64,000 bases of DNA from Oerskovia merdavium (GCF_014836755.1 NZ_JACSQF010000002.1:20473-84472), one strand, 5' to 3'. Shown: positions 29,227-38,279, numbered from the stretch's first letter. Numbers and translations are program-made. The notes: a model not told the origin generated them from the letters alone.

Positions 29227-30102
29227 CTACCCGGCACGCCCCGAGCGCTTGCGCACCGCGCGCCACACGAGCCAGCCGACGACCGCGACCGCCACGGCCC
29301 CGCCGACCACGACCGCGCCCCGAGGCGGCGCGAGCTGGGTGCGCAGCGTGACGGGGCGTACGAAGGTGAGCGTGCCCCAGCCGCTCTCGCCCGCGAGGCG
29401 GCGCAGCGTCCGGTCGGGGTTGACCGCGAACCCGTGGCCGACCTCCGCGAGCATGGGAGCGTCGGTGATCGAGTCCGAGTAGGCGTAGGACGCGTCGAGG
29501 TCGTAGCCGTGGGTCTCCGCCAGCTCGCGGATCGCGAGGGCCTTGTTCTCGCCGTACGCGTAGAAGTCGATCTCGCCCGTGTAGCGGCCGTCGACGATCT
29601 CCATGCGCGTCGCGACGTAGTGGTCCGCGCCGAGCACCGCGGCGATGGGCTCGACGACCTCGGAGCCCGAGGCCGAGACGATCACGACGTCGTGCCCCCG
29701 GTCGTGGTGGCTCACGATGAGCTCGACGGCCTCGGCGTAGACGACCGGGTCGATGTACTCGTGCAGCGTCTCCTCGACGATCTGCGAGACCACGCGCACG
29801 TCCCAGCCCGTCACGAGCGAGCTGAGGTGTGCGCGCATGCGCTCGGTCTGGTCCGCGTCCGCGCCGCCGACCATGTAGAGGAAGTGCGCGTACGCGCTGC
29901 GCAGCACGTCGCCGCGGCTGATGAGCCCGCCCGCGTAGAACGGCTTGGAGAACGCGGCGGTCGACGAGGTCGCGATGATCGTCTTGTCCAGGTCGAAGAA
30001 CGCGGCGACCTTGCGCGGGCGCGTCTCGCGGGCGCCTGGACGGGGAGGCGCGAGGGGCGCGCTGCGCGGACCGGTCTGCGGTGAGTCCTGGGGCTGGGTC
30101 AC
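29227..30102 (-). CDS. HAD-IB family phosphatase with C-terminal membrane anchor
   Basis: A SerB-like haloacid-dehalogenase hydrolase, 291 residues. Motif I is FFDLDKTII, motif II is VIVSASGSE, and motif III/IV is the lysine of GENKALAIRE followed by AYSDSITDAPMLAEVG. The cap insertion (FLYMVGGADADQTERMRAHL region) is that of the IB subgroup, which includes phosphoserine phosphatases and lipid-phosphate phosphatases. A hydrophobic segment near residues 258-280 followed by basic residues should anchor it in the membrane. The start is the GTG at 30102, six bases after a TAGGCT -10. The substrate is unknown. Confidence 0.88.
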   Translation of the reverse strand: MTQPQDSPQTGPRSAPLAPPRPGARETRPRKVAAFFDLDKTIIATSSTAAFSKPFYAGGLISRGDVLRSAYAHFLYMVGGADADQTERMRAHLSSLVTGWDVRVVSQIVEETLHEYIDPVVYAEAVELIVSHHDRGHDVVIVSASGSEVVEPIAAVLGADHYVATRMEIVDGRYTGEIDFYAYGENKALAIRELAETHGYDLDASYAYSDSITDAPMLAEVGHGFAVNPDRTLRRLAGESGWGTLTFVRPVTLRTQLAPPRGAVVVGGAVAVAVVGWLVWRAVRKRSGRAG

Positions 30103-30108
30103 CCGGTG

Positions 30109-30114
30109 AGCCTA
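30109..30114 (-). promoter_or_regulatory. Leaderless -10 box TAGGCT of the HAD gene
   Basis: On the minus strand TAGGCT, six bases and then GTG; there is no ribosome site. Confidence 0.6.
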
Positions 30115-30268
30115 ACCGGCGAGCGCACGAGATGTCCCGGTTCGGCAGCGTCGTCGTGCCGCGGGTGCCGTGCGGTCCCGGGCAGATCCACCCGACGGGA
30201 TGTCGTCGTGCCGCCCGCGCGGTACGTTCGGCCGGACGGACCGTGGCCCAGCCCCGTGGGAGGCACGC

Positions 30269-31906
30269 ATGATCACGCTCGACGAGCTCCGCGCCATCAC
30301 GATCTTCGAGCCCCTTCCCCCCGAGCCGCTCGAGTTCCTCGTCGGGGCGGTCGAGGACATCCGGCTCCTGCCGGGCGAGTACTTCGCGCACGAGGGCGAC
30401 GAGCGCGCGTTCTTCGTCGTGATCGAGGGGCGTGCGGAGATCACCAAGATGATCAACGGCGACGAGCGCGTGATCGGGGTCCGCACCCCGGGCATGTTCT
30501 TCGGCGAGGTGCCCATGACGCTCAGCACGAGCTTCCCGGCGAGCGGGCGCGCGACCGAGGCCACGCGCATCATGAAGCTCGACGCGACGGTCTTCTACGG
30601 TCTCGCGGCCATGGCGCCGGCGGTCCCGGCCCACGTCGCGACCCTGGCGCGCAGCTACCTCGATGCGCTCCAGGCGCACGCCTCGGAGAAGCCCGTGGCC
30701 GAGGCGCACGTGATCGGGCCCCGGCTCGACGCGGGCGTCCGGGACCTGGCGACGTTCCTCACGCGCAACCACGTGCCGTTCGACCGGGTCGTGGTGGAGG
30801 CACCGACCGAGGTCGCGGCGAGGGTCGCGCTGCCCGCGCACCCGGTCCTCGAGCTGCGCGACGGGTCGCGGCTCGTCGCGCCGACCATGCGTGAGGTCGC
30901 GCACACGGTCGGTCTGGCAGTGGAGCCCACCGCACCGGACTACGACGTCGTGATCCTCGGCGGAGGGCCCGCGGGGCTGACCGCAGCGGTCAACGCTGCG
31001 GCCGAGGGCTTGCGCACGCTCGTCGTCGAGAGCCTCGCGCCGGGCGGCCAGGCAGGGACCTCGACGCGGATCGAGAACTACACGGGGTTCCCCTACGGCA
31101 TCTCGGGGGACGACCTCGCGAGCCGCGCGCTGACCCAGGCGCAGCGGTTGGGCGCCGAGATCGTCGTGACGCGCACGGTCGAGTCGATCGACCCGGGATC
31201 GCACCGGGTCGTGCTCGACGGCGAGGACGCGCTCGGGGCGCAGGTCGTGATCGTCGCGACCGGGGTCGAGTGGCGCACGTTCGCGCTGCCGGCCGTGGAC
31301 CGCTACCTCGGCAACGGCCTGTACTACGGGGCCGCGCGCAGCGACGCGGCCCTCGCCCAGGGGCAGGACGTCTGCATCGTCGGCGCGGGGAACTCGGCAG
31401 GGCAGGCGGCGATCTTCTTCTCGCGGCACGCCCGGTCCGTCACGATGCTCGTGCGTGGCGAGTCGCTCGCTGCCAGCATGTCGCGCTACCTGATCGACCA
31501 GATCGCCGCCAACCCCGGGATCCAGGTCGAGACCCGGGCCCAGATCGTCGACCTGCACGGTGACGAGGGACTCGAGCACGTCGACGTGCTCGACGCGCGG
31601 ACGGGGGAGACCGCTCGCCGTGCGCTCCCGGTCGTGTTCGTGATGATCGGCGCGGACGCCGTGACGGGCTGGCTGCCCGCGGAGGTCGCGCGCGACTCGC
31701 ACGGGTTCGTGCTCACGGGGGCCGAGGCCGCGGCCGCACCGCAGTGGACCGCCGAGCGCCGGCCGTTCGCCCTGGAGACGAGCGCCCCGGGGGTCTTCGC
31801 GATCGGCGACGTGCGCTCCGGGTCGGTCAAGCGCGTCGCGGCCGGGGTGGGCGAGGGCGGGATGGCGATCGCGTACGCGCACCAGTACCTCGCACTGGCT
31901 CACTGA
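30269..31906 (+). CDS. Cyclic-nucleotide-binding domain + thioredoxin-reductase-like flavoprotein
   Basis: A 545-residue fusion. Residues about 10-125 form a cNMP-binding fold (PGEYFAHEGDERAFFVVIEG, later GMFFGEVPM). A short thioredoxin-like linker domain follows (about 145-215), and then an FAD/NAD(P)H module: GGGPAGLTAAVNAAAEGL near 228, APGGQAGTSTRIENYTGF, the NAD(P)H motif GAGNSAGQAA near 372, and the C-terminal FAD motif GVFAIGDVRSGSVKR. The redox CxxC of thioredoxin reductases is absent; YYGAARSD occupies that stretch. Electron acceptor and effector are unknown. GGGAGG precedes ATG 30269, and TACGTT near 30225 may be the -10. It is monocistronic. Confidence 0.9.
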   Translation: MITLDELRAITIFEPLPPEPLEFLVGAVEDIRLLPGEYFAHEGDERAFFVVIEGRAEITKMINGDERVIGVRTPGMFFGEVPMTLSTSFPASGRATEATRIMKLDATVFYGLAAMAPAVPAHVATLARSYLDALQAHASEKPVAEAHVIGPRLDAGVRDLATFLTRNHVPFDRVVVEAPTEVAARVALPAHPVLELRDGSRLVAPTMREVAHTVGLAVEPTAPDYDVVILGGGPAGLTAAVNAAAEGLRTLVVESLAPGGQAGTSTRIENYTGFPYGISGDDLASRALTQAQRLGAEIVVTRTVESIDPGSHRVVLDGEDALGAQVVIVATGVEWRTFALPAVDRYLGNGLYYGAARSDAALAQGQDVCIVGAGNSAGQAAIFFSRHARSVTMLVRGESLAASMSRYLIDQIAANPGIQVETRAQIVDLHGDEGLEHVDVLDARTGETARRALPVVFVMIGADAVTGWLPAEVARDSHGFVLTGAEAAAAPQWTAERRPFALETSAPGVFAIGDVRSGSVKRVAAGVGEGGMAIAYAHQYLALAH

Positions 31907-32092
31907 CGTCGGGCTCGTCCACAGGGGCACGGCGGGCGCGGTCGTCCACAGGCCCGACGGCGCAGCCCCCGCCCTCGGTCGTCTCGCCCCAGGATGAGGG
32001 TCGGCCCGTGCGGACGGGCCGGTGCGGAGGAGGTCCGCGGCCCGCTCGTCGGGCCCACGGCTGCCCTGCGCGTCGCGACGAGAGGGGGAGCC

Positions 32093-32917
32093 GTGGGACG
32101 GGAAGAGGCCGACGTGGTGGGGGTCGTCGGGGCGTGCGGCGGGGCCGGGGCGAGCACCGTGGCAGCAGCGCTCGCGGACGGGCTGCGGCGGGCCGGTCGA
32201 CGACCGGTCCTCGTGGACCTCGCGACCACGGGTGCAGGGATCGACGTGCTCCTCGGGATCGACCATCGGGACGGCCCGCGCTGGGCGGACCTCCGCGACG
32301 CCCGGGGCGAGGTGGACGGCCGAGCGCTCGTGGAGCTGCTGCCGACCTGGTCCACCGTGCCGGTCCTCAGCGCCCTCCGCGCCGACCCGGTGGCCCTCGA
32401 CCCGGGCGTGGTCGTCGACGTGTGCTCGGCGCTCGCGGACGCGTGCGACGTCCTGGTGCTCGACCTGCCGCGCGCAGCGCTCGCTGCGGGGGCGGTCGCG
32501 TCCGCGCTGACCGGGGCCGGGGCCGGGGCGGGAGCCGGGCCCTGCGAGAGGGGGGACGCCGACCATGCTGCGCTCGTCGGGGCGTGCGACACGCTGTTCC
32601 TCGTGACCCCGCTCGAGGTGCCCGCGGTCGCGGGAGCCGTCGCGGCCGTCACGCTCGCGCGCCGCACCGGAGCCGACCGGTCGATGCGCCTGGTCGCACG
32701 GCGACCCGCGCCCGGGCGGCTGGACCCGTGGGAGGTGAGCGACGTCGTCGGGCTCCCGCTCGCGTGCGTCGCCGGATGGGACCGGACCCTCGCGGCGCGC
32801 GTCGACCGCGGGCAGGGCCCACCCGTCGGAGCACGTCGCCCCCTGGGACGCGCAGGACGCGAGCTCGCGGCGCTCGTCACCGCCCGGACGGTCACACGAA
32901 GCCCGGTCCTTGCGTGA
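32093..32917 (+). CDS. Ssd/CpaE-like MinD-family ATPase of the Tad locus
   Basis: A P-loop protein of the CpaE/TadZ group, in actinomycetes called septum-site-determining (Ssd) or 'helicase/secretion neighbourhood CpaE-like'. It probably localises pilus assembly. The nucleotide loop VVGACGGAGASTVAAALADG is the deviant form without the usual first lysine, as known for Ssd. DLATTGAGIDVLLGIDHRDG is the switch region. I choose the GTG at 32093, with GGGGGAG just before it, giving 274 residues; an ATG at 31994 would add 33 residues and has no ribosome site. The stop overlaps the tadA start (GTGA). Confidence 0.82.
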   Translation: MGREEADVVGVVGACGGAGASTVAAALADGLRRAGRRPVLVDLATTGAGIDVLLGIDHRDGPRWADLRDARGEVDGRALVELLPTWSTVPVLSALRADPVALDPGVVVDVCSALADACDVLVLDLPRAALAAGAVASALTGAGAGAGAGPCERGDADHAALVGACDTLFLVTPLEVPAVAGAVAAVTLARRTGADRSMRLVARRPAPGRLDPWEVSDVVGLPLACVAGWDRTLAARVDRGQGPPVGARRPLGRAGRELAALVTARTVTRSPVLA

Positions 32918-34062
32918 GCCCGATCGACGACGGGCTCCTGGCCGAGGTGCGCGGCCGGCTCGTCGGGGGCACCACGGCCGACGACTCCGAGCTCCGGGCG
33001 GCGCTGCGCGGCACCGGGCGCGTGCTCGGCAGCGACGCCCTGACCGACCTGACCCGGCGCGCACGTGCCGAGCTGTACGGGGCCGGACCGCTCCAACCCT
33101 TGCTCGAGGACCCTGACGTCACCGACGTCCTGGTCAACTCGCCCGCCGAGGTCTGGGTCGACCGCGGGGCAGGCCTCGAACGTGCGCCCGTGCACCTTGG
33201 GAGCGTGGCCCAGGTCCGGGCGCTCGCGGTCCGGCTCGCTGCCGCGGGCGGACAGCGGCTCGACGACGCGAGCCCGCTCGTGGACGCGCGGCTGCCCGAC
33301 GGCACCAGGCTGCACGCAGCGATCGCTCCCGTGTGCGAGTCGGGGGCCGTGATCTCGTTGCGCGTGCTGCGCTCGCGGGCTTTCACGCTCGACGAGCTCG
33401 TGGACTCGGGCGGGCTGCCCGCCCCGTGGGGCCCGGTGCTGCGGCGCCTCGTCGCGGCGCGCGCCAACATGCTCGTCTCGGGCGGCACGGGGACGGGCAA
33501 GACGACGCTGCTCGCCGCGCTGCTGTCCCTCGTGCCGGGGCACGAGCGCGTCGTGTGCGTCGAGGAGGCGCGCGAGCTCGTGCCCGACCACCCGCACGTC
33601 GTCCCCCTGACCGCGCGGCGCCCCAACGTCGAGGGTGCAGGGGCGGTCGACCTGGCGGACCTGGTTCGTAACGCCCTGCGCATGCGCCCGGACCGGATCG
33701 TCCTGGGCGAGTGCCGTGGTGCCGAGGTCCGCGAGGTCCTCATGGCCCTCAACACGGGTCACGACGGCGGGCTCGCCACGATCCACGCCAACTCCGCGTC
33801 GGTCGTCCCCGCGCGGCTCGAGGCCCTCGCTGCGTTGGCGGGGATGACGCGCGAGGCCGTGGCCGCCCAGGCAGCGGGGGCGCTCGACGTGGTGCTGCAC
33901 CTGCGCCGGTCCGGGCGGGTCCGGTACCTGGCGGAGATCGGTGCCGTGCGCGACGTCCGGGGTGAGCTCGTGGTCGAGCCCGTCGCGACCTGGGACGGCG
34001 TGCGGGAACCGGTCGCGGCCGAGGGATGGGACGCGTTCGCCGACCGGTGGAGCGGGGTGTGA
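32914..34062 (+). CDS. tadA: TadA/CpaF-type secretion ATPase
   Basis: Hexameric motor ATPase for Flp pilus assembly or secretion, 382 residues. The N-terminal domain includes LYGAGPLQPLLEDPDVTDVL, the usual GP-interaction region. Walker A is SGGTGTGKTTLLAALL; then come the Asp box (VVCVEEARELVPDHPHVV) and the Walker B and His-box region RPDRIVLGECRGAEVREVLM with GHDGGLATIHANS. It begins in GTGA overlap with the Ssd gene and ends in the same overlap with tadB. Confidence 0.95.
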   Translation: MSPIDDGLLAEVRGRLVGGTTADDSELRAALRGTGRVLGSDALTDLTRRARAELYGAGPLQPLLEDPDVTDVLVNSPAEVWVDRGAGLERAPVHLGSVAQVRALAVRLAAAGGQRLDDASPLVDARLPDGTRLHAAIAPVCESGAVISLRVLRSRAFTLDELVDSGGLPAPWGPVLRRLVAARANMLVSGGTGTGKTTLLAALLSLVPGHERVVCVEEARELVPDHPHVVPLTARRPNVEGAGAVDLADLVRNALRMRPDRIVLGECRGAEVREVLMALNTGHDGGLATIHANSASVVPARLEALAALAGMTREAVAAQAAGALDVVLHLRRSGRVRYLAEIGAVRDVRGELVVEPVATWDGVREPVAAEGWDAFADRWSGV

Positions 34063-34748
34063 GCGGCGATCTCGCGGTCGCGGTCACGGTCGGGTGCGCG
34101 GTCTGGGTGGCCGTGGCTCCTGCGGGTCGGCGAGCCGCAGAGGTGACGGCCGGTCATCGGGTGCGGTCGGCGGGGTGGCGAGAGGGCTCCGGGGTGGTCG
34201 TGCGGGCTCTCGGTCGACGTCCGGTCGCCGGGCGTTCGGTGCGCGTGCTCGTCTCGCACGTCGCGTCGTTGGTGCGCTCGGGGAGCGCGCCCGGCCACGC
34301 GTGGGCGACCGCGGCCGGCGTGCGGGTGGACCCCCGGGGTGTCCCCGAGACCGCCGACCTGCGCGTGGTCGTGGGCGCACACGGCTCGGACGAGGCGTCG
34401 GGGCAGGTCGCGGCGGTCGTCGCGGCGAGCCGGTTGGCGGCCGACGTGGGGGCACCCCTCGGGGCGGTCCTCGAGTCGATCGCCCAGGCGCTGTCCGCAG
34501 AGTCGGAAGCGCGGGCCGACCGGGAGGCGTCGCTCGCCGGCCCTCAGGCGACGGCGCGCGTGCTGCTGTGGCTCCCGGCGGTCGGGGCGCTGCTCGGCGT
34601 GGTGCTGGGGGTCGATCCTGTGGCGACCGCGCTGGGTGGTGGGGTGGGATCTGCTGGGCTGCTGGCGGGCGGGGTGCTGCTCCTCGTGGGTCGCCGGTGG
34701 TCAGGTCGACTGGTCGCGAGGGCCAGGGCGGCAGGGGCACCGCCGTGA
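34059..34748 (+). CDS. tadB: TadB-like inner-membrane platform protein
   Basis: A 229-residue protein of the type II/IV secretion F-domain family, usually paired with TadC as the pilus platform. A hydrophobic N-terminal helix, a cytoplasmic helical stretch (VAAVVAASRLAADVGAPLGA, the T2SSF-type core) and two C-terminal helices (LLLWLPAVGALLGVVLGV and LLAGGVLLLVG) are visible. It is short compared with proteobacterial TadB (about 320), as is usual in actinomycetes. GTGA overlaps on both sides. Confidence 0.85.
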   Translation: MSGDLAVAVTVGCAVWVAVAPAGRRAAEVTAGHRVRSAGWREGSGVVVRALGRRPVAGRSVRVLVSHVASLVRSGSAPGHAWATAAGVRVDPRGVPETADLRVVVGAHGSDEASGQVAAVVAASRLAADVGAPLGAVLESIAQALSAESEARADREASLAGPQATARVLLWLPAVGALLGVVLGVDPVATALGGGVGSAGLLAGGVLLLVGRRWSGRLVARARAAGAPP

Positions 34749-35329
34749 GCGCCGACTGGCCGCTCGCGGTGGCGTTGTCGTGCGGGTTCCTGGTCGCGGC
34801 GAGCCCGTGGTGCGTCGCCCGGGCGGGAGTGCGGGCTCGGCTCGGTGACCTCGTGGCCGTCGCGGCGGCTCCCGGCCGGACGCCGGCGACGGGCGGGCCG
34901 GTCGAGATCGGTGTCCTGCTCGAGCTGCTCGCGGCTGCGGTCCGCGCGGGGACGAGCGTCCCGCGTGCGCTCGAGGCGGTGGGCCAGGCGGTCGGAGGGC
35001 CCGACGGCGTCGCCCTCCACCGCGCCGGGGCGGCGGTCGTGCTCGGGGCCGGGTGGGCCGAGGCGTGGTCCGGGGCGCCGACGCGGCTGGACGTGGTGCG
35101 TTCGGCGCTGGCACCCGCCTGGGAGCAGGGAGCCGCTCCGGGGGAGTCGTTGCGCGTGGCGGGCGAGCAGCTCCGGCGAGACCAGCAGGCGGCCGCACGG
35201 CAGGCCGCAGCGAGGCTCGCGGTGCACCTGGTCCTGCCGCTGGGCGTGTGCTTCCTGCCGGCGTTCGTCCTCATCGGGCTGCTACCCGTGCTGCTGTCGT
35301 TGGGCGGTGGGGTGCTCGGTGGTGGGTGA
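34745..35329 (+). CDS. tadC: TadC-like inner-membrane platform protein
   Basis: A 194-residue second platform protein. VEIGVLLELLAAAVRAGTSV is followed by a T2SSF-type helical domain and a C-terminal hydrophobic hairpin with VHLVLPLGVCFLPAFVLIGL, characteristic of TadC. It overlaps tadB by GTGA. In related actinomycetes the pilin gene follows immediately; here it is 4.2 kb away, beyond an accessory block. Confidence 0.85.
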   Translation: MSADWPLAVALSCGFLVAASPWCVARAGVRARLGDLVAVAAAPGRTPATGGPVEIGVLLELLAAAVRAGTSVPRALEAVGQAVGGPDGVALHRAGAAVVLGAGWAEAWSGAPTRLDVVRSALAPAWEQGAAPGESLRVAGEQLRRDQQAAARQAAARLAVHLVLPLGVCFLPAFVLIGLLPVLLSLGGGVLGGG

Positions 35330-35445
35330 GGGGTGGCTGGTGCTGGTGCTGGCCGAGCTCGGCGGCGGGGAACGGATGCCGCGTGATGGTGCGGACGGTC
35401 GTGCCGAGGACGCGGGACTGGCGGCGTGGTAGCCGAGGGTGGGGG

Positions 35446-35757
35446 TCAGCGGCGCCCACGCTGCGAGCCGTCGTCGAGGAGGTCGTCGACTGGACAGCCG
35501 AACGCTGCGGCGATGGTGCCGAGGTCGTCGAGCGACCAGGCGACCTTGCCCGTGAAGCGCTGCGAGATCGCGCTGCGCGACCGACCGAGCAGCTCGGCGA
35601 GGTCCTCCTGGCTGATGTCGCGCCGTGCGGACTCGAGCCGGATCGCGCCGGCAGCGACCCGGCTGAGCGGTACCCCGTACCCGGAGGTCAGGGGGAGATC
35701 GTCGAGCGGCCACGACGGGCCTTCCGGGATCATGTGGGCGAGTGGTCGGGGGAGCAT
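35446..35757 (-). CDS. XRE-family helix-turn-helix regulator
   Basis: A small DNA-binding protein, 103 residues from ATG 35757. The HTH core is ARRDISQEDLAELLGRSRSA, then ISQRFTGKVAWSLDDLGTIA, with the typical C-terminal segment AFGCPVDDLLDD. A longer open frame upstream has no homology; ATG 35757 has a weak GAGG five bases upstream, and a second ATG eight codons later is also possible. It lies in the accessory block between tadC and the pilin gene and has no partner gene beside it, so its target is unknown. Confidence 0.78.
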   Translation of the reverse strand: MLPRPLAHMIPEGPSWPLDDLPLTSGYGVPLSRVAAGAIRLESARRDISQEDLAELLGRSRSAISQRFTGKVAWSLDDLGTIAAAFGCPVDDLLDDGSQRGRR

Positions 35758-36097
35758 GTGTGCCTCGCAGGGGTGTGTGGGAATCGGGAGTCGTGTTCGA
35801 TGAGCGGGCCGTGGTTTCGCTGAGCGAACAGCGCTCGCCACAACCCTTGGGGGACTCGCCAGACGTTCCTGGACTGCTCGCCGCGGGGTCCTGAACCCGT
35901 GGAGTCTCTGAGGCAGCCAGCCACGTGGACGAGGTTCAGCGATGCTGCTGATCGGATGCCATTGATTCATGCTGGCCGGTCGGCGGGCCATGGGTCAGGC
36001 TTTCCACAGGTCCACAGGTCCACAGGTCCACAGGTCCACAGGTCCACAGGTCCACAGGTCCACAGGTCCACAGGTCCACAGGTCCAGTCCGCCCGAG
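35758..36097. other. Gene-free stretch upstream of the XRE gene, containing an octamer array
   Basis: These 340 bases are visibly lower in GC than the surroundings and hold no supportable gene. They contain the ten-copy TCCACAGG array (36003-36082) and presumably the XRE promoter. Confidence 0.55.
36003..36082. repeat. Ten perfect tandem copies of the octamer TCCACAGG
   Basis: The unit TCCACAGG repeats ten times without a mismatch, then a partial TCCA. The array ends 15 bp before the stop codon of the ECF42-type sigma gene, i.e. on that gene's 3' side. The unit contains TCCACA, the core of the DnaA box; the junction with flanking DNA gives CTTTCCACA, which fits the relaxed DnaA-box consensus. 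Confidence 0.97.
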
Positions 36098-37375
36098 CTA
36101 GCCGACCAAATCCTCACGGACCTCCGCGAGCCGCCGCGTCAGATGCTCTCGCTCGGCCGCGTTCCCGCACCGGCCGATCGCCTCCTCGAACGACGCCACG
36201 GCCTCGGCAGGTCGGCCCGCACGCGCCAGCAGCTCGGCACGGGTCGCGGGTAGCCGATGGTTGGTCCGGAGCGCCTCGTCGATCCCCTCGAAGTCGTCGA
36301 TCAGCGCGAGCCCGGCGGTCGGCCCCTCGGCCTCCGCGACCGCGACCGACCTGGCGAGCCGGACCATGGGCGAGCCCGTGGCCGCCTCGAGCTCGGCGTA
36401 CAGGTCGGCGATCCCGCCCCAGTCCGTGTCGGTAGCGCGTCCCGCGACAGCGTGTGCGGCGGCGATCGACGCCTGGAGGCGGTACTCGTGCGCGAGGCCA
36501 GTGACGCCGTCGGGCACGGAGGCCAGCAGCGCGAGACCCGACGCGATCTCGCCGCGGTGCCACCGCGCCCTGTCCTGGTCCGCCAGCAGCACCAGGGCCC
36601 CCTCGACGGAGACGCGTGCGTCACGCCGCGAGTGCTGGAGCACCATGAGGGCGAGCAGCGCCCGCACCACGGAGCGCCCCGGCAGGAGCTCGTCGAGCAG
36701 GCGTGCCAACCGGATCGCCTCGCCCGCCAGGGCCACCCGCAGCACGTCGGGCCCCGTGCCCGGCGCGTACCCCGCGGTGAAGGTCAGGTACAGGACCGAG
36801 GCGACGTCGTCGAGCCGGTCGTCCAGGCGCTCGGGCGCCGGCACCTCGAACGGGATGCCCGCCGCCACCAGACGCTTCTTCGCACGCGTCAGACGCGCCG
36901 CCATGGTCGCGTCCTGGACCAGGAAGAGCCGCGCGATGTCCGGCACGGGCAGGCCTGCGACGAACCGCAGCGTCAACGCCGCACGCGACTCGACCGACAA
37001 CGCCGGGTGGCAGCACGAGAAGACGAGGCGCAGCCGGTCGTCGGGCAGGTGCGCGCCGTCGTCGATCATGCCCGGCGTGCCGTCCGCCGCCTCGGCCGCG
37101 GACTGCGCCTCCACGATCATGAGCGGCTCCTTCTGGGCCGCGACCGCCTCGGCGCGCAGACGGTCGAGGACGCGCCGCCCGGCCGCTGTCCGCAGCCAGG
37201 CGGCAGGAGAGTCCGGCACGCCGTCGACGGGCCACGTCCTCGCCGCGGCCGCGAACGCGTCCGCGAGCGCGTCCTCCGCGAGGTCCGGACGGCGGTAGCG
37301 CGCGACGAGCATCGCGAGCAACCGCGCCCAGTGGTCGCGCCACGCCGAGGCGAGCGCGTCGTCGACGAGCGTCAC
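36098..37375 (-). CDS. ECF42-type RNA polymerase sigma factor with C-terminal extension
   Basis: A 425-residue extracytoplasmic-function sigma factor. Sigma region 2 spans about residues 10-75 (VARYRRPDLAEDALADAFAA) and region 4 about 110-165 (LRFVAGLPVPDIARLFLVQD). The following 230 residues form a helical, TPR-like extension with LVLLADQDRARWHRGEIASG, the mark of the ECF42 group. In that group the sigma gene is regularly linked to DGPF/YCII genes, as here, and no classical anti-sigma factor is present. The start is the GTG at 37375, 22 bases after the stop of the YCII gene before it; the ribosome site is poor. Confidence 0.9.
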   Translation of the reverse strand: MTLVDDALASAWRDHWARLLAMLVARYRRPDLAEDALADAFAAAARTWPVDGVPDSPAAWLRTAAGRRVLDRLRAEAVAAQKEPLMIVEAQSAAEAADGTPGMIDDGAHLPDDRLRLVFSCCHPALSVESRAALTLRFVAGLPVPDIARLFLVQDATMAARLTRAKKRLVAAGIPFEVPAPERLDDRLDDVASVLYLTFTAGYAPGTGPDVLRVALAGEAIRLARLLDELLPGRSVVRALLALMVLQHSRRDARVSVEGALVLLADQDRARWHRGEIASGLALLASVPDGVTGLAHEYRLQASIAAAHAVAGRATDTDWGGIADLYAELEAATGSPMVRLARSVAVAEAEGPTAGLALIDDFEGIDEALRTNHRLPATRAELLARAGRPAEAVASFEEAIGRCGNAAEREHLTRRLAEVREDLVG

Positions 37376-37397
37376 GGCTGCGCGACCGACGACGACG

Positions 37398-37745
37398 TCA
37401 CAGGCCGTCCACGTCCACGACCGGACGCAGCTCGACCGTGTACTGCGGCAGGAGGGTGACGGCCTCGATCGCGGTGTCGATGCTCGGCAGCACGGCGACG
37501 TAGAAGCCCCCGAGCTGCTCGGCGAGCTCGGCGAACGGCCCCTCGGTCACGACCACCGCACCCTCGCGGCTGCGGACCGTCGTGGCCGCGGCGACCGTGC
37601 TCAGCGCCTCCGCGGCCACGATGCTCCCGTGGTTCCTGAGGAACGCGGCGAACTCGTCGTGCTGGGCCATGTACCGCGAACGTTCCTCCGCGGAGGCATC
37701 GGCCCAGACCCGCTCGTCCCCGTACAGCAGGAACATGACCTTCAC
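37398..37745 (-). CDS. YCII/DGPF-family protein 1
   Basis: A 115-residue small soluble protein of the YCII-related (DGPF) family. It starts KVMFLLYGDERVWADASAEE and contains VTEGPFAELAEQLGGFYV, the position of the DGPF motif (here EGPF). The biochemical function of this family is unproven; it is the usual partner of ECF42 sigma factors. It lies 3 bases after the second YCII gene and 22 bases before the sigma gene, so the three form one operon. Confidence 0.88.
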   Translation of the reverse strand: MKVMFLLYGDERVWADASAEERSRYMAQHDEFAAFLRNHGSIVAAEALSTVAAATTVRSREGAVVVTEGPFAELAEQLGGFYVAVLPSIDTAIEAVTLLPQYTVELRPVVDVDGL

Positions 37746-37748
37746 GGC

Positions 37749-38144
37749 TCAGGCCTCCGCCCGTGCGCCGGCGGTCGCGGCGGCGTCGTCGACCCCGCCG
37801 TGATCCACCGTGGGGCGGATCTCGTACGTGCAGCCGTCGCCCGCGAAGACCTCGTCGATGATCGTCACGAGGCCCGGCAGGTCGTCGCTCACGACCAGGT
37901 AGATGCCGCCGATCTGCTCGGCCAGCTCGGTGAACGGGCCCTCGGTCGTCCCGACCCCCGGGCGGACGAGGGTCGCCGTCCCGGCTGCCTCGAGCTCGAC
38001 ACCGCCCGAGATCCGGTGACCCTCCGCCTCGACACGGCGCGAGAACTCCTCGTGCTGGGCCATGATCTCCTCGGCCAGGTCCGGGCGCATGGCGGGCGTG
38101 CCGTCTTCCGGGGCGTGGATGAGGACTGCGTACTCGGTGCTCAT
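37749..38144 (-). CDS. YCII/DGPF-family protein 2 (first gene of the ECF42 operon)
   Basis: A 131-residue paralogue of the next gene: TEYAVLIHAPEDGTPAMRPD at the start and TTEGPFTELAEQIGGIYLVV in the middle. GGAGG six bases before ATG 38144 fixes the start. The operon promoter should lie between here and the divergent hydrolase gene, where a 29-bp dyad is found at 38280. Confidence 0.88.
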   Translation of the reverse strand: MSTEYAVLIHAPEDGTPAMRPDLAEEIMAQHEEFSRRVEAEGHRISGGVELEAAGTATLVRPGVGTTEGPFTELAEQIGGIYLVVSDDLPGLVTIIDEVFAGDGCTYEIRPTVDHGGVDDAAATAGARAEA

Positions 38145-38279
38145 GATTCCTCCAGGTGGTGCGGATGGATGGTCCTTCATCACGATGACGCGCGACCACC
38201 GACGGAATCGACAGCCCCTCGCGACCAGTTTCGCGGGTGGTCGCGGCGGGCGCGAGAGACCGCGGGGCACGGGCGTGCG

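Noticed and set aside
32511..32545. Gly/Ala repeat (GAGAGAGAG) as a separate DNA repeat
   Set aside because: It is in frame inside the Ssd-like gene and reads as a flexible linker; no evidence of a mobile or regulatory repeat.
36003..36082. CRISPR array
   Set aside because: Contiguous 8-bp units with no spacers and no cas genes nearby; a simple tandem repeat.
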